DNA of 64,000 nucleotides from Leptotrichia sp. oral taxon 218 (GCF_018128225.1 NZ_CP072377.1:868001-932000), one strand, 5' to 3'; positions 37,648 to 47,309 are shown, counted from the first letter of the stretch. Numbers and translations: made by a program. Notes: generated from the sequence alone by a model not told the origin.

Positions 37648-39587
37648 TGAAAAAAATTGAGAAAAAAAATAAAAAAGAAAGAAAAGAAGAACTAGAAGAA
37701 AAGAAAAAAGATTCAAAAAAATCTCAAATAAAAGGTTTACTCAGACTTTTAAAGTATATGTTTGAGCATAATAAAATTTTGACTGTATTAGTTATAATAT
37801 TTATTTTATTAAGCACCCTTGGAATGGTTTGTGGGACAATGTTTACAAAAGAGCTGATGGACAATTTTATCGTGCCAAGCGTAAAACAATATAAATTACA
37901 TAAAAGTATTGATTATTCACTTCTTTTGGCGATTATTTCCAAAATGATAGCAGTTTATGGATTTGCAGTCATTTGTTCATATATTTATGGACTTATGATG
38001 ATTTATATCGCTCAAGGAACACTAAAAAGTTTAAGAGATGATGTTTTTGTCAATATGGAAAGTTTGCCAATAAAATTTTTTGACACAAATGCGCATGGGG
38101 ATATTATGAGTGTTTATTCAACTGATATTGACACTTTAAGAGCGATGATGGTGGAGAGCTTGTCACAGGTAATTTCATCAATTGTCACAATTATTGGAGT
38201 TTTAATTTCTATGTTTATTTTAAATGTGCCACTTACTTTTTTTGTCGTTTTTATGATAATCGTAATGATTTTTACGACAAAAGAAATTTCTAAAAGAAGT
38301 TCAAAAAATTATGTCGCACAGCAAAAAAATATTGGAGCTGTAAACGGATATGTTGAAGAAATAATCGAAGGATTGCGGGTTGTAAAAGTTTTTTCGTATG
38401 AAGAAGAAGCGAAAAAAAATTTTGAAAAGTATAATGAAGAATTATTTAAAAGTGCCGACAAAGCGATGAAATATGCCAATATATTGGGACCTGCGGTGGG
38501 AAATTTGGGAAATATTAATTTTGTTTTGACTGCCGTTATTGGTTCAATAATTGTCTATAATAACATTGCAGGATTTACACTTGGTGGATTAGTTTCGTTT
38601 TTGCAGTTTATAAAAGTGATTAATCAGCCAGTTTCTCAAATTGCACAGCAGCTAACTTCAGTTATATTGGCAGCAGCAGGAGCACAGAGAGTATTTGAGC
38701 TGCTAGATCAAGTTTCCGAAAAAGATGAAGGTTATGTAAAATTGATAAATGTGAAAATTGATGAACACGGAAATATTACAGAAGTAAAAGAACATACTGG
38801 AAAATGGGCTTGGAAACACCCTCATTCAGATGGAACAGTAACTTATACAAAACTTTTGGGAGATGTCGTCTTTGAAGATGTAACTTTTGGTTATAATGAA
38901 AATAAAACAGTACTTCACAATATAAATTTATTTGCAAAGCCAGGGCAGAAAATAGCGTTTGTTGGAGCGACAGGAGCTGGGAAAACTACGATTACAAATT
39001 TGATAAATAAGTTTTATGATATTAATTCTGGAAAAATTCGTTACGATGGAATAAATATTGATAAAATTCATAAGTCAGATTTACGAGCTTCACTTGGAAT
39101 AGTTTTGCAAGATACAAATTTATTTTCTGGAACAGTTGCTGATAACATACGATATGGTAAATTAGATGCGACGGATGAAGAAGTGAGAGCCGCTGCAAAA
39201 TTAGCAAATGCGGATTATTTTATAACTCATTTGCCAAATGGCTATAACACAGTCTTAAGTGGAAATGGTGCAAGTCTTTCTCAAGGGCAAAGACAACTTT
39301 TGTCAATAGCAAGAGCAGCAATTGCCGATCCGCCAGTATTAATTTTGGATGAAGCGACTTCCAGCATTGACACAAGAACAGAAAAAATTGTGCAAGATGG
39401 AATGGATAAATTAATGGTTGGAAGAACTGTATTTGTAATAGCGCACAGACTTTCAACAATAAAAAATTCAGATGTGATAATGGTTTTAGATCAAGGAAAA
39501 ATAATAGAGCGAGGAAATCATGAGGAATTAATCGCACAAAAAGGAACTTATTATCAATTATATACGGGTGGTTTTGAAAATCAGTAA
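37647..39587 (+). CDS. ABC exporter half-transporter, catalytic partner
   Basis: The 646-residue partner has a charged N-terminal tail (about 30 residues), six helices, and a complete NBD: Walker A GATGAGKTT, Walker B LILDEATSSID with the catalytic Glu, H-loop VIAHRLSTI. Its signature is the variant LSQGQRQ, which faces the degenerate site. A 45-residue insert between membrane part and NBD (about 370-410, HGNITEVKEHTGKWAWKHPH) is typical of the BmrD-like partner. The start overlaps the upstream stop (TAATG). Confidence 0.92.
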   Translation: MKKIEKKNKKERKEELEEKKKDSKKSQIKGLLRLLKYMFEHNKILTVLVIIFILLSTLGMVCGTMFTKELMDNFIVPSVKQYKLHKSIDYSLLLAIISKMIAVYGFAVICSYIYGLMMIYIAQGTLKSLRDDVFVNMESLPIKFFDTNAHGDIMSVYSTDIDTLRAMMVESLSQVISSIVTIIGVLISMFILNVPLTFFVVFMIIVMIFTTKEISKRSSKNYVAQQKNIGAVNGYVEEIIEGLRVVKVFSYEEEAKKNFEKYNEELFKSADKAMKYANILGPAVGNLGNINFVLTAVIGSIIVYNNIAGFTLGGLVSFLQFIKVINQPVSQIAQQLTSVILAAAGAQRVFELLDQVSEKDEGYVKLINVKIDEHGNITEVKEHTGKWAWKHPHSDGTVTYTKLLGDVVFEDVTFGYNENKTVLHNINLFAKPGQKIAFVGATGAGKTTITNLINKFYDINSGKIRYDGINIDKIHKSDLRASLGIVLQDTNLFSGTVADNIRYGKLDATDEEVRAAAKLANADYFITHLPNGYNTVLSGNGASLSQGQRQLLSIARAAIADPPVLILDEATSSIDTRTEKIVQDGMDKLMVGRTVFVIAHRLSTIKNSDVIMVLDQGKIIERGNHEELIAQKGTYYQLYTGGFENQ

Positions 39588-39696
39588 TTAATTTTTTTTA
39601 GTTAAATAAATTTGAAAATTTAAAAATAAAAAAGGAAGAAATTTTGAATTTTTTCTTTTTTATTTTATTAAAAAAAATTTTATTTAAAGAAAAAAC

Positions 39697-39734
39697 ATTA
39701 TCGGACATTAATTTTATAAAATTAATTTTAAATA
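39697..39734. repeat. Intergenic repeat copy 1 (ATTATCGGACATTA core)
   Basis: The 14-base core at 39697-39710 and the following TTTTATAAAA segment recur at 53949. Both copies are intergenic. The surrounding 294-base gap otherwise holds only A/T tracts and a promoter for the next gene. Confidence 0.6.
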
Positions 39735-39788
39735 AATTAAATTTATTAAAATTTATTTGATTTTATTTAACTATAAAAAAATAATGTT

Positions 39789-39816
39789 TTGAAAAAATCA
39801 TTTTTTGTTGTATAAT
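39789..39816 (+). promoter_or_regulatory. Promoter of the YdcF-like gene
   Basis: TTGAAA (39789-39794), 16 bases, TATAAT (39811-39816). Confidence 0.6.
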
Positions 39817-39881
39817 AAATAAAAATATCGTAATTTTAGTTATAAAAAAAAAGCAATAATAAATAAAAAATTGGAGAATTT

Positions 39882-40508
39882 ATGAAAAATATAATTTTTA
39901 CTGTTTTGAAAATATTTATTATTTTGATTTTTGTGGCATTTATTTTGGAAGAATATTTTGTGGTAAAAGAATATAAAAATGATGAAAAATTAATTTGTGA
40001 AAATAAAAATATAGATTATGTAATTATTTTAGGTGCTAGAGTTTATGGTGAAAAACCTAGCCAGTCTCTTGTAGAGAGAATTAAAAAAGCTAGTGAATTT
40101 TTACATAAGAATAAATTGGTAAAAGTTATAGCGTCTGGAGGAAAAGGAGTTAATGAAAAAATTTCAGAGGCACTTGCGATTAAAAGAGAACTTTTGAAAT
40201 TAGGAATTTCTGAAGAAAGAATTATTTTGGAAGATAAATCTCGAAACACCATTCAAAATTTTGAATTTTCACTAAAAAAAATAAAAGAAGATAATCCGCA
40301 AAAAAATAAAAAAAATATTTTAATTGTGACAAATAACTACCATATTTTTAGAGCGAAAAATATTGCAAAATCTTTGGGATATGAAAGAGAAGGATATAAG
40401 TTTTACGGATTACCAGCCAAAACACCTTTGATTTTTATACCAAAATCGCATTTTAGAGAATTTTTATCAAATATAAAATTTTTTATTTTAGATAATAAAA
40501 AAAATTAA
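39882..40508 (+). CDS. YdcF/SanA-like DUF218 membrane protein
   Basis: The 208-residue protein has one N-terminal membrane helix and a DUF218 domain: DYVIILGARVYGEKPSQSLVERI, VIASGGKG, ISEALAIKRELLKLGI, SRNTIQNFEFS and ILIVTNNYHIFRAKNIAKSLG. The family is linked to envelope integrity and vancomycin sensitivity in E. coli (SanA), but the reaction is unknown. SD GGAG. Confidence 0.88.
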   Translation: MKNIIFTVLKIFIILIFVAFILEEYFVVKEYKNDEKLICENKNIDYVIILGARVYGEKPSQSLVERIKKASEFLHKNKLVKVIASGGKGVNEKISEALAIKRELLKLGISEERIILEDKSRNTIQNFEFSLKKIKEDNPQKNKKNILIVTNNYHIFRAKNIAKSLGYEREGYKFYGLPAKTPLIFIPKSHFREFLSNIKFFILDNKKN

Positions 40509-40524
40509 TGAAAAATAAAAAATG

Positions 40525-40553
40525 TTGTGAAAATTAAAAAAATATTATATAAT
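40525..40553 (+). promoter_or_regulatory. Promoter of the exported protein at 40589
   Basis: TTGTGA (40525-40530), 17 bases, TATAAT (40548-40553). Confidence 0.65.
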
Positions 40554-40588
40554 TAAACAACAAGGAAAAAACGAAAGGATAAAAAAAC

Positions 40589-41179
40589 ATGAAAAAATTA
40601 ATAGTATTTTTAATTGCAGGACTTAGTTTACAATCTTTTGGGAAAGTAGGAGTAGAAGCTAATGTTATAGACAAACCTCAAAATGAATTGACAAAAGTTA
40701 ATTCTTGCGAATTTATAAATAAATCAGATGACCTTTTAAAAAGAGTAATTTCTCAAATAAAAGCTGGAAATAAGGCTGGTGAAATTTTCTGTGATTCTGA
40801 TGGAACAAAAATGGCATATTATTTGTTGCAAGACGGAAATTATGACTTAAATATAGGTGTTGCAATTAAAGTTGACAACAATACGACAAATTCTGAATTT
40901 AAAGAAAATTTTTATAAAAAATTAGATGAATATAAAAATTTTTTGAAATCTATAAATACTTCAAAAATAAAAAAAGAAGACCTTCCAGATGGTGAAGTTG
41001 TGAGATTTTACGGTCAAATTGATGAAAATAAATTTTTTGTAATTGGAAAATTAATTTATGATATGGAATCAAAAACTTTTAGAATGGTCGGAAGTACTCA
41101 AGGAAAAGTACTGTTTGACAGAATATCTTTATTTGATAGATTGGATTCTGTGACTTACAGCGATGAAATTTATTTTTAA
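40589..41179 (+). CDS. Exported protein of unknown function
   Basis: The 196-residue protein begins with a Sec signal peptide (MKKLIVFLIAGLSLQSFGK; cleavage likely after SFG). The mature domain is mixed alpha/beta with repeated polar patches and no recognised motif; DLNIGVAIKVDNN and FFVIGKLIYDMESKTFRMVG look like beta strands. One free Cys pair (residues about 34 and 63). It has its own promoter and SD GAAAGG; galU follows 34 bases later and may be co-transcribed. Confidence 0.65.
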   Translation: MKKLIVFLIAGLSLQSFGKVGVEANVIDKPQNELTKVNSCEFINKSDDLLKRVISQIKAGNKAGEIFCDSDGTKMAYYLLQDGNYDLNIGVAIKVDNNTTNSEFKENFYKKLDEYKNFLKSINTSKIKKEDLPDGEVVRFYGQIDENKFFVIGKLIYDMESKTFRMVGSTQGKVLFDRISLFDRLDSVTYSDEIYF

Positions 41180-41213
41180 AAAAAATCATTAAGGAGAAAA
41201 AGGAGAAAAAAGT

Positions 41214-42110
41214 ATGAAAAGAATTAGAAAAGCCGTTATTCCTGCAGCAGGTCTTGGAACAAGAGTGTTACCTGCAACAAAAGCACAGCCAAAAGAAATG
41301 CTATCAATCGTTGATAAACCGGCACTTCAGTATTTGGTGGAAGAATTAGTCGATTCTGGAATTGAAGAAATTTTGATTATTACTGGTCGAAATAAAGTTT
41401 CAATTGAAAATCATTTTGACTATTCTTTTGAATTGGAAAAGACATTGGAAGAAACTGGGAAATTAGAATTGCTTAAAGAAGTGAATAAAATTTCCGAAAT
41501 GTCCAATATTTATTATGTAAGACAGAAAAAACCGCTTGGATTAGGTCATGCAATAAGCTGTGCCGAAGCATTCGTCGGAAATGAGCCATTTGTTGTACTT
41601 CTGGGAGATGATATTATTTATACTGATAAATCTAAAGGAGAAGTTCCTGTGACAAAACAGTTAATTGAAAAGTACAGTGAGTTAGATGGTGGAAATATTT
41701 TGGGAGTGCAGGAAGTTTTACAAAAAAATGTTTCTAAATATGGAATTATAAAACCTAAAAATCAAATTGACGCAAAAACGGTGATGGTGGAAGACTTTAT
41801 TGAAAAACCTTCGATTGAAGAAGCACCAAGCAGAATGGCAGCTTTGGGACGATATGTTTTAGAGCCGGAAATTTTTTCATATTTAAAAAATACAAAACCA
41901 GGAAAAGGTGGAGAAATTCAATTGACAGATGCAATTTTGGCTATGAAAAAAGATAAGGACAAATTGTATGCCTATAATTTTGATGGAAATAGATATGACA
42001 CTGGAGATAAATTTGGAATGTTTGTTGCAAATGTTGAATTTGGACTTAGACATCCAGAATTAAAAGATAGAGCAAAAGATTATTTAAAAGAGTTGATAAA
42101 AAAATTATAA
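41214..42110 (+). CDS. galU: UTP-glucose-1-phosphate uridylyltransferase
   Basis: The 298-residue enzyme makes UDP-glucose for polysaccharide and lipid sugar synthesis. Motifs: nucleotidyl loop AAGLGTRVLPATKAQPKEML, VDKPALQYLVEE, KKPLGLGHA, GDDIIY with the metal Asp, GRYVLEPEIF, GKGGEIQLTDAI, and a terminal YDTGDKFGM. SD AAGGAGAAAAAGGAG is doubled. A terminator follows. Confidence 0.95.
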   Translation: MKRIRKAVIPAAGLGTRVLPATKAQPKEMLSIVDKPALQYLVEELVDSGIEEILIITGRNKVSIENHFDYSFELEKTLEETGKLELLKEVNKISEMSNIYYVRQKKPLGLGHAISCAEAFVGNEPFVVLLGDDIIYTDKSKGEVPVTKQLIEKYSELDGGNILGVQEVLQKNVSKYGIIKPKNQIDAKTVMVEDFIEKPSIEEAPSRMAALGRYVLEPEIFSYLKNTKPGKGGEIQLTDAILAMKKDKDKLYAYNFDGNRYDTGDKFGMFVANVEFGLRHPELKDRAKDYLKELIKKL

Positions 42111-42131
42111 AAAAATAAATAAAAAAGTTAT

Positions 42132-42161
42132 AAAGAATCTTAATTTTAGATTCTTTTTTTT
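42132..42161 (+). terminator. Intrinsic terminator after galU
   Basis: AAAGAATCT (42132-42140), 7-base loop, AGATTCTTT (42148-42156), then T run. Confidence 0.85.
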
Positions 42162-42163
42162 AT

Positions 42164-42209
42164 AAAAAATAAAAATAGAGATAATATCTAAAAATATAGA
42201 TATTACCTC
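42164..42209 (-). terminator. Intrinsic terminator after the NlpC/P60 gene
   Basis: On the minus strand a 13-base-pair stem with one mismatch (arms 42197-42209 and 42178-42190) leads into a T-rich run. It pairs back to back with the galU terminator. Confidence 0.7.
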
Positions 42210-42349
42210 TTCCAAAGTTTTTATTTTAATTTTCAATTTTACAATTTGAAAATTATATTGATTTTTCTAATTGATTTACAAGTATTAGAAAACTTGATAT
42301 AAATATAATGTAAAAAATAAATTCTAAATTAAATGCAAATTGTCAATTT

Positions 42350-42892
42350 TTAAGCAAATGGATTAATTGCCCATCTGAATGTTTTGTTGTAAAAACTACT
42401 GTCTAAACTAGAAACCATTACTTTTCTACCTCCAGAAGAAGCATGAATAAATTGGCTATTTCCCATATAAATTCCTACATGTGAAATTCTACCTTTTCCA
42501 GTTGTTTCGAAAAATACTAAATCACCTTTTTTCATGTTCATTGATGAAATTCTTGGTTTATATGCGGCTTGTGAACTTGAAACTCTAGGTAAGTCTACAT
42601 TAGCAGCTTTTTTGAAAACATAACCAACGAAGCCAGAACAATCAAATGTATTTGGTCCTGTAGCACCCCATACATATGGCGAACCTAATTTAGTTTGCGC
42701 AAAACTGATAACTTTATCTCTTACTGCATTTGAAGTAGGATTAGCATAGCTATTATAACTATTCGCAGGCGCCACCTCTCTTTTTATAGTTAAATCAGTA
42801 TTTTTGTAATGATTCTTGATTGTACTTTCTAAGTCTGCAAAAGATACTGCAGAAATAAGCAAAGCTCCAGCTAGTATCAATATTTTTTTCAT
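42350..42892 (-). CDS. NlpC/P60 peptidoglycan hydrolase
   Basis: The 180-residue protein has a signal peptide (LILAGALLISAVSFA) and a C-terminal NlpC/P60 domain. Catalytic Cys is in NTFDCSGFVGYVF near residue 86, His in GRISHVGIYMGN, and the third polar residue in FIHASSGG. It cleaves gamma-D-glutamyl-diaminopimelate bonds in the periplasm, likely for cell separation or growth. SD GGAGG. The minus-strand region upstream has a good TATAAT but a weak -35. Confidence 0.92.
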   Translation of the reverse strand: MKKILILAGALLISAVSFADLESTIKNHYKNTDLTIKREVAPANSYNSYANPTSNAVRDKVISFAQTKLGSPYVWGATGPNTFDCSGFVGYVFKKAANVDLPRVSSSQAAYKPRISSMNMKKGDLVFFETTGKGRISHVGIYMGNSQFIHASSGGRKVMVSSLDSSFYNKTFRWAINPFA

Positions 42893-43222
42893 TGTAACCT
42901 CCTATCTACCTTTGAACTTTGGTATACTTATTATAGCAATACACACTTTTTATATTGTTTGATAAAATTTATTTTTATCTTAGAAAAACAGCAAAAAAAT
43001 GAGAAAAAATTCAATAGAATGTTGATTATTAAAGGTTTTTTGTAAAGTATAAAAAAAATTAAAAAAATTATTAATTTTTAAAAAAATTGAAGAAAATTAA
43101 TAAAAAATATCTTTAAAGACTTGTTTATAAAGATTTGTTTAAAATAATATTGACAAAATAACTTACAATATTGTATTATTTAAGTGTGAAAAAGAAAATT
43201 AAAAGACAGGAGAGAAAAAAGA
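42893..43222. other. Divergent intergenic region between nlpC-type gene and khpA
   Basis: Contains the minus-strand TATAAT of the hydrolase gene (near 42930) and the khpA promoter: TTGACA (43149-43154), 18 bases, TATTAT (43173-43178). The middle is A/T-rich with no ORF. Confidence 0.6.
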
Positions 43223-43465
43223 ATGAGTAAATATTTTGAAACGATAAATTTTTGGATTGAAAATTTATTGGATTCTACAGAAAATTATACGATTGAAAGT
43301 AGTGAGAAAGGTAGACATATTGATGTTACAATTAATGTGATAAAAGAAGATATGGGAAAAGTAATTGGAAAAAATGGGAGAATTATAACAGCACTTCGTG
43401 TCCTTATTTCTTCAATTGCAAAAAAAGACAAAAGATCTGTAAAAATTGAAATAAAAGAAATGTAA
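43223..43465 (+). CDS. khpA: KH-domain RNA-binding protein KhpA
   Basis: The 80-residue protein is a single KH domain with the GKVIGKNGRIITALR signature (GxxG loop at IGKNG). KhpA binds RNA and in Gram-positives partners KhpB/Jag in cell-length control. The length fits the family. It lacks the usual rpsP neighbour. SD AGGAG, own TTGACA promoter. Confidence 0.9.
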   Translation: MSKYFETINFWIENLLDSTENYTIESSEKGRHIDVTINVIKEDMGKVIGKNGRIITALRVLISSIAKKDKRSVKIEIKEM

Positions 43466-43554
43466 AAATAAAAAATTTGAAAAATAAAATAAAAAAATAT
43501 AAAAAATAATAAAAAAAATAAAATATAATATTTAGTAAACAAGGAAATAAAATT

Positions 43555-43941
43555 ATGAAAAATTTTAAACTCAGAGTATATTATTATGATACCGATAAAA
43601 TGGGAGTTGTTTATCATTCAAATTATTTAAAGTGGATGGAAATGGCGAGAACTGAATATTTTAGAGATATTTTTCCATATAAAAGCATAGAAGAGATGGG
43701 ATTTATTCTGCCAGTTAAGACGCTTAATATTGAATATATTGATTCGGCTAAGTATGACGATGAAATTGAAGTTTTTGTAAAGATTGAAGAAATTAATAAT
43801 ATAAAAATAAAGTTTTATTATGAAATGTACGATTCTAACAAAGTTTTAAAAGCAAAAGCGCAAACAGTGAATGTTTTTGTTGATAAAAGCGGAAAGTTAA
43901 AAAGAATTTCAAAAGAAATGTTAGAGATTTTGAAAAAATAA
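43555..43941 (+). CDS. Acyl-CoA thioesterase, YbgC/4HBT hotdog family
   Basis: The 128-residue hotdog protein has YYYDTDKMGVVYHSNYLKWMEMARTEYF, with the catalytic Asp of the YbgC branch near residue 11-13 and the central helix. It hydrolyses short acyl-CoA thioesters; YbgC is linked to Tol-Pal and phospholipid metabolism in other bacteria, but no tol genes are here. SD AAGGAA. Confidence 0.88.
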   Translation: MKNFKLRVYYYDTDKMGVVYHSNYLKWMEMARTEYFRDIFPYKSIEEMGFILPVKTLNIEYIDSAKYDDEIEVFVKIEEINNIKIKFYYEMYDSNKVLKAKAQTVNVFVDKSGKLKRISKEMLEILKK

Positions 43942-43987
43942 GATTAATTTTTAACATATAAAAAATTTTTTAGAAAAGAGGATTTTT

Positions 43988-44416
43988 ATGAAATTAGTTA
44001 TTGGAAATGATCATGCGGGAGTGGAATTTAAAGAAAAATTAGTAAAGGCACTCGAAGAAAGAGGACACGAAGTTATTAATGTTGGGACGGATTCTTTGGA
44101 ATCAGTTGATTATCCTGATATTGCTGTACTTGTTGGAGAAAAAGTGTTGGATGGAGAAGCTAAATTTGGAATTCTTATTTGTGGAACAGGAATTGGAATT
44201 TCGATTGCAGCAAATAAAATCAAAGGAATTAGAGCAGCGCTTGTTCACAATGAATTTACAGCAAAACTTGCTAGACTTCACAATGATGCGAATGTTATTG
44301 CATTGGGTGCCAGAGTAATTGGAGATGAATTGGGACTTGCGTGTGTTGAAACATTTATAAATACTGAATTTGAAGGAGGAAGACACGCTAGAAGAGTTAG
44401 TAAAATAGAAAAATAA
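43988..44416 (+). CDS. rpiB: Ribose-5-phosphate isomerase B
   Basis: The 142-residue enzyme interconverts ribose-5-P and ribulose-5-P. It opens LVIGNDHAGVEFKEKL, has the active-site Cys in GILICGTGIGISIAANK near residue 65 and HNDANVIALGARV in the C-terminal half. Members of the LacA/RpiB family look alike, so allose-6-P isomerase is an alternative. SD AGAGGA. Confidence 0.93.
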   Translation: MKLVIGNDHAGVEFKEKLVKALEERGHEVINVGTDSLESVDYPDIAVLVGEKVLDGEAKFGILICGTGIGISIAANKIKGIRAALVHNEFTAKLARLHNDANVIALGARVIGDELGLACVETFINTEFEGGRHARRVSKIEK

Positions 44417-44726
44417 TTTTGATTTAATTAAAAAATAAAATTAAATGAGATTTAAAAAAATAATTGAATAGGGATAAAATAAGAAAGATATAGAAATATA
44501 ACAGAAATATAATAAAAATATAAAAGATAGAAGAAAAAAAAGAAGTGAAATAAAAAAATAATAAAAAACAGATAAAAAAAATATAAAGAAATAAAAAGAT
44601 AAAAAATAAAAAATAAAAAAAAATAAAAATAAAAATAAAATAAAATAAAATGGAATAGGTTAAAAAAAATAAAAAAAATAGAAAAAATTAAAAAGATAAA
44701 ATAGAATAGAGAGGATTAAGAAAGTT
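44417..44726. other. A-rich spacer with no feature
   Basis: About 310 bases of nearly pure A, with scattered T and G on the plus strand, between rpiB and the HIT gene. I see no ORF with an SD, no stable hairpin and no clear promoter. Confidence 0.6.
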
Positions 44727-45068
44727 ATGTCAACAATTTTTAAAAAAATAATAGATAAAGAAATACCAGCAAATATAGTTTATGAAGATGATGATTTTTT
44801 AGCTTTTTACGATGTTCAGCCACAAGCTAAAGTTCATGTCATTGTAATACCTAAAAAAGAAATTAAGAATTTGGATGAAGCAACTGAAGAAGATGTGTTG
44901 TTATTAGGAAAATTACAACTTACAATTGCGAAAATTGCTCGTGAATTAGGGATTTCCAAAGATGGTTACAGAGTTATTACAAATATCAATGAAAATGGTG
45001 GACAGACGGTTTTTCACATGCATTATCATATTTTGGGTGGAGAAAAATTACCAGAAAGTTTTAAATAA
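44727..45068 (+). CDS. HIT-family nucleotide hydrolase (HinT-like)
   Basis: The 113-residue protein has IFKKIIDKEIPANIVYEDD at its start and the histidine triad in TVFHMHYHILGG. HinT proteins hydrolyse adenosine phosphoramidates. SD GAGAGGA. Confidence 0.93.
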   Translation: MSTIFKKIIDKEIPANIVYEDDDFLAFYDVQPQAKVHVIVIPKKEIKNLDEATEEDVLLLGKLQLTIAKIARELGISKDGYRVITNINENGGQTVFHMHYHILGGEKLPESFK

Positions 45069-45187
45069 AATAATTTAAACAATATTAAACTTATTTAATT
45101 ATAGAAAGATTAATTTTATAAATTTAATTTTATAAAAAAAAGTTAAAGTAAAGTAAAAAGAAAAAATCAGAGAAAGAGAAAATAAAT

Positions 45188-45964
45188 TTGATGAAAGATA
45201 TAATAGCGAGTTCGGATAATAAATTTTATAAATTGTTAAAAAAATTGGATAAAAAAAAGTATAGAGATGAGAATAGTATTTTTAAAGCTGAGGGAGAAAA
45301 ATTTTTAGGTGAAAATATAAATTTTAATAAAATTATTGTGAAAGAATCAAAATTTGAATATTTTGAAAAAAAATATAATATTTCTCAAAACGAAAATTTA
45401 ACAATTTTAAAAGATAATTTATTTGACGAAGTTTCAACGCAAGAAAATAGTCAAGGAATAATTTTTTTGTACTCCAAAAATTTGAATACGATTTCTGATA
45501 TAAAAGGAGATGTCGTAATTTTAGATGATATTCAAGATCCTGGAAATGTTGGAACAATTATTAGAACAATGATTGCAACTGGTTTTTATAATTTGGTTCT
45601 TACAAAAGGTTCTGTAGATGTTTATAATCCAAAAACAGTGAGAGCGACAATGAGCGGAATTTTTAAATTAAATATTATTTATGAAACGCCTGAAAATATC
45701 GTAAAATTTTTGAAGGAAAATAATTATTTAATAATTTCAACTGCACTTCATGAAGATTCTGTTTCATATGAAAAAATAAAATTAAAAGAAAAAAATGCGT
45801 TTGTTTTTGGACATGAAGGTGGCGGAGTTTCAGAGTATATGATAAATAATTCAGATATAAAAGCGATAATCCCCATTTATGGAAATATCGAATCACTTAA
45901 TGTAAGTGTCGCAACTGGAGTTTTTTTGTATAAAATGAGAGAAAAAATTATCAAAAAAAAATAA
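45188..45964 (+). CDS. SpoU/TrmH-family RNA 2'-O-methyltransferase
   Basis: The 258-residue protein has an N-terminal L30e-like substrate domain (KKYRDENSIFKAEGEKFL) and a C-terminal SPOUT knot: LDDIQDPGNVGTIIRTM, FGHEGGGVS, and IPIYGNIESLNVSVATGVFLY. This is the class of rRNA 2'-O-ribose methyltransferases (RlmB/TsnR-like). It starts TTG-ATG; either codon could be used, and the SD (AGAAAGAG) is weak. Confidence 0.9.
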   Translation: MMKDIIASSDNKFYKLLKKLDKKKYRDENSIFKAEGEKFLGENINFNKIIVKESKFEYFEKKYNISQNENLTILKDNLFDEVSTQENSQGIIFLYSKNLNTISDIKGDVVILDDIQDPGNVGTIIRTMIATGFYNLVLTKGSVDVYNPKTVRATMSGIFKLNIIYETPENIVKFLKENNYLIISTALHEDSVSYEKIKLKEKNAFVFGHEGGGVSEYMINNSDIKAIIPIYGNIESLNVSVATGVFLYKMREKIIKKK

Positions 45965-45967
45965 AAA

Positions 45968-46031
45968 AAATATCACAGTTATTAATTAATTTTAATTATT
46001 TTTTATTTAATTAATATATTGTGATTTTTTT
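45968..46031 (+). terminator. Intrinsic terminator after the SpoU gene
   Basis: AATATCACA/TTGTGATTTT outer arms with an inner ATTAATTAA/TTAATTAAT stem, then T7. It occupies the first part of the 397-base gap before the amidase. Confidence 0.75.
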
Positions 46032-46214
46032 ATAGAAATTTTGCAATTTAATCTAAATTATTTGTTATTATTTGTCTAGTTATTTTATAAAAATAAACAG
46101 AGATATTCAAAAAATTTTTAAAATCACTTGAAAGAACAGTGGAATTTTGGTAAAATAAGAATTATATATGATTTTTTTGAATTTTTAAATTAAAATTTTT
46201 TATAAAAATTCATA

Positions 46215-46243
46215 TTGAAATTAGTTTTTAAAAATGCTATCAT
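46215..46243 (+). promoter_or_regulatory. Promoter of the amidase operon
   Basis: TTGAAA (46215-46220), 17 bases, TATCAT (46238-46243). It leaves a leader of about 110 bases before the amidase start. Confidence 0.55.
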
Positions 46244-46361
46244 AAAATATAAATATATAATAATATAAGAAAAATATATATTAAAAATTTTGAGAAGTGA
46301 AAAGCAAGAAATAAAAAATTAATTTTGTCTTATTTAATTAATTATTAAGGAGGGAAAAATT

Positions 46362-47282
46362 TTGAAAAAAATTTTGATGATAATATCAATATTATTAGCT
46401 GCTATTCCTTTGACAGCTCATAATAAAGATAATTCAAAAGATGTTAAAAAGCCAATTGAAGTGATAATAGATAATGGTGAAAGTAATAATGGTAATTCAA
46501 ATCCAGGTGCAACTAGAGGTGGAAATAAAGTAATTACAAATTCAATAGGAAGTATTACGGTAAATTCTGACTATACTTCACAAGGACAGAATTATAGACA
46601 AAGATTTATAATTCTTCATTATACAGCGGTTGGAAAGGAAGGTTCACTTAAAACTTTGACAAAAGAAGAAGTTAGTGCACATTATTTAGTTTCTGATCAG
46701 AAAAATGATCCAGTTTATTATTTAGTGGATGAAGATAAAAGAGCTTGGCACGCAGGAGCCAGTGAATGGAAAACAACTAAAAATTTAAATGATAGTTCGG
46801 TTGGGATAGAAATTGTAAATGATGGTGACGCACATGGATCATTTGTTCCATATAAAAATTTCCAAATAAAAAATGTCGCTGTTCTTGTAAAATATTTGGC
46901 TGACAAATATGAGATACCTGCAACAAATATTTTAGGTCACGAAGATATAGCGCCACAAAGAAAGTCTGATCCAGGTCCATTATTTCCTTGGCAAGAATTG
47001 TACCAAAAATATAATATTGGAATGTGGTATGATAATGATAGAAAACAAGCCTATGAAACACAATATTCAAGTGCTTGGAATACTGTTACACCGTCAGTAG
47101 TACAAAATGAGTTGAAAAAATTTGGTTATACAATAAATGTTACAAATACATGGGATAAACAGACTCAAAATGTAATAAAAGTGTTTCAGCATCATTTTAG
47201 ACCATCAAAATATGATGGAAAAATTGATTTAGAAACATTTGCAATTTTAAAGGCATTAAATGAAAAATATAATAATAAATAG
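46362..47282 (+). CDS. N-acetylmuramoyl-L-alanine amidase, AmiD type
   Basis: The 306-residue protein starts at TTG 46362 after AGGAGGG. A signal peptide (LMIISILLAAIPLTAHN) precedes a low-complexity Asn/Gly linker. The Amidase_2 domain has zinc ligands in FIILHYTAVG, RAWHAGASEW and the later APQRKSDPGP, with HYLVSD and GIEIVNDG. A C-terminal PG_binding_1 domain (VVQNELKKFGYTIN ... VIKVFQHHF) anchors to the wall. It cleaves the amide between MurNAc and the stem peptide. Next gene starts 28 bases on. Confidence 0.92.
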   Translation: MKKILMIISILLAAIPLTAHNKDNSKDVKKPIEVIIDNGESNNGNSNPGATRGGNKVITNSIGSITVNSDYTSQGQNYRQRFIILHYTAVGKEGSLKTLTKEEVSAHYLVSDQKNDPVYYLVDEDKRAWHAGASEWKTTKNLNDSSVGIEIVNDGDAHGSFVPYKNFQIKNVAVLVKYLADKYEIPATNILGHEDIAPQRKSDPGPLFPWQELYQKYNIGMWYDNDRKQAYETQYSSAWNTVTPSVVQNELKKFGYTINVTNTWDKQTQNVIKVFQHHFRPSKYDGKIDLETFAILKALNEKYNNK

Positions 47283-47309
47283 TTAATTTTATACAAGAAA
47301 AGAGGGAAA

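Noticed and set aside
44417-44726. Hidden small gene in the A-rich spacer after rpiB
   Set aside because: No SD-ATG pair with a frame longer than a few codons and no hairpin.
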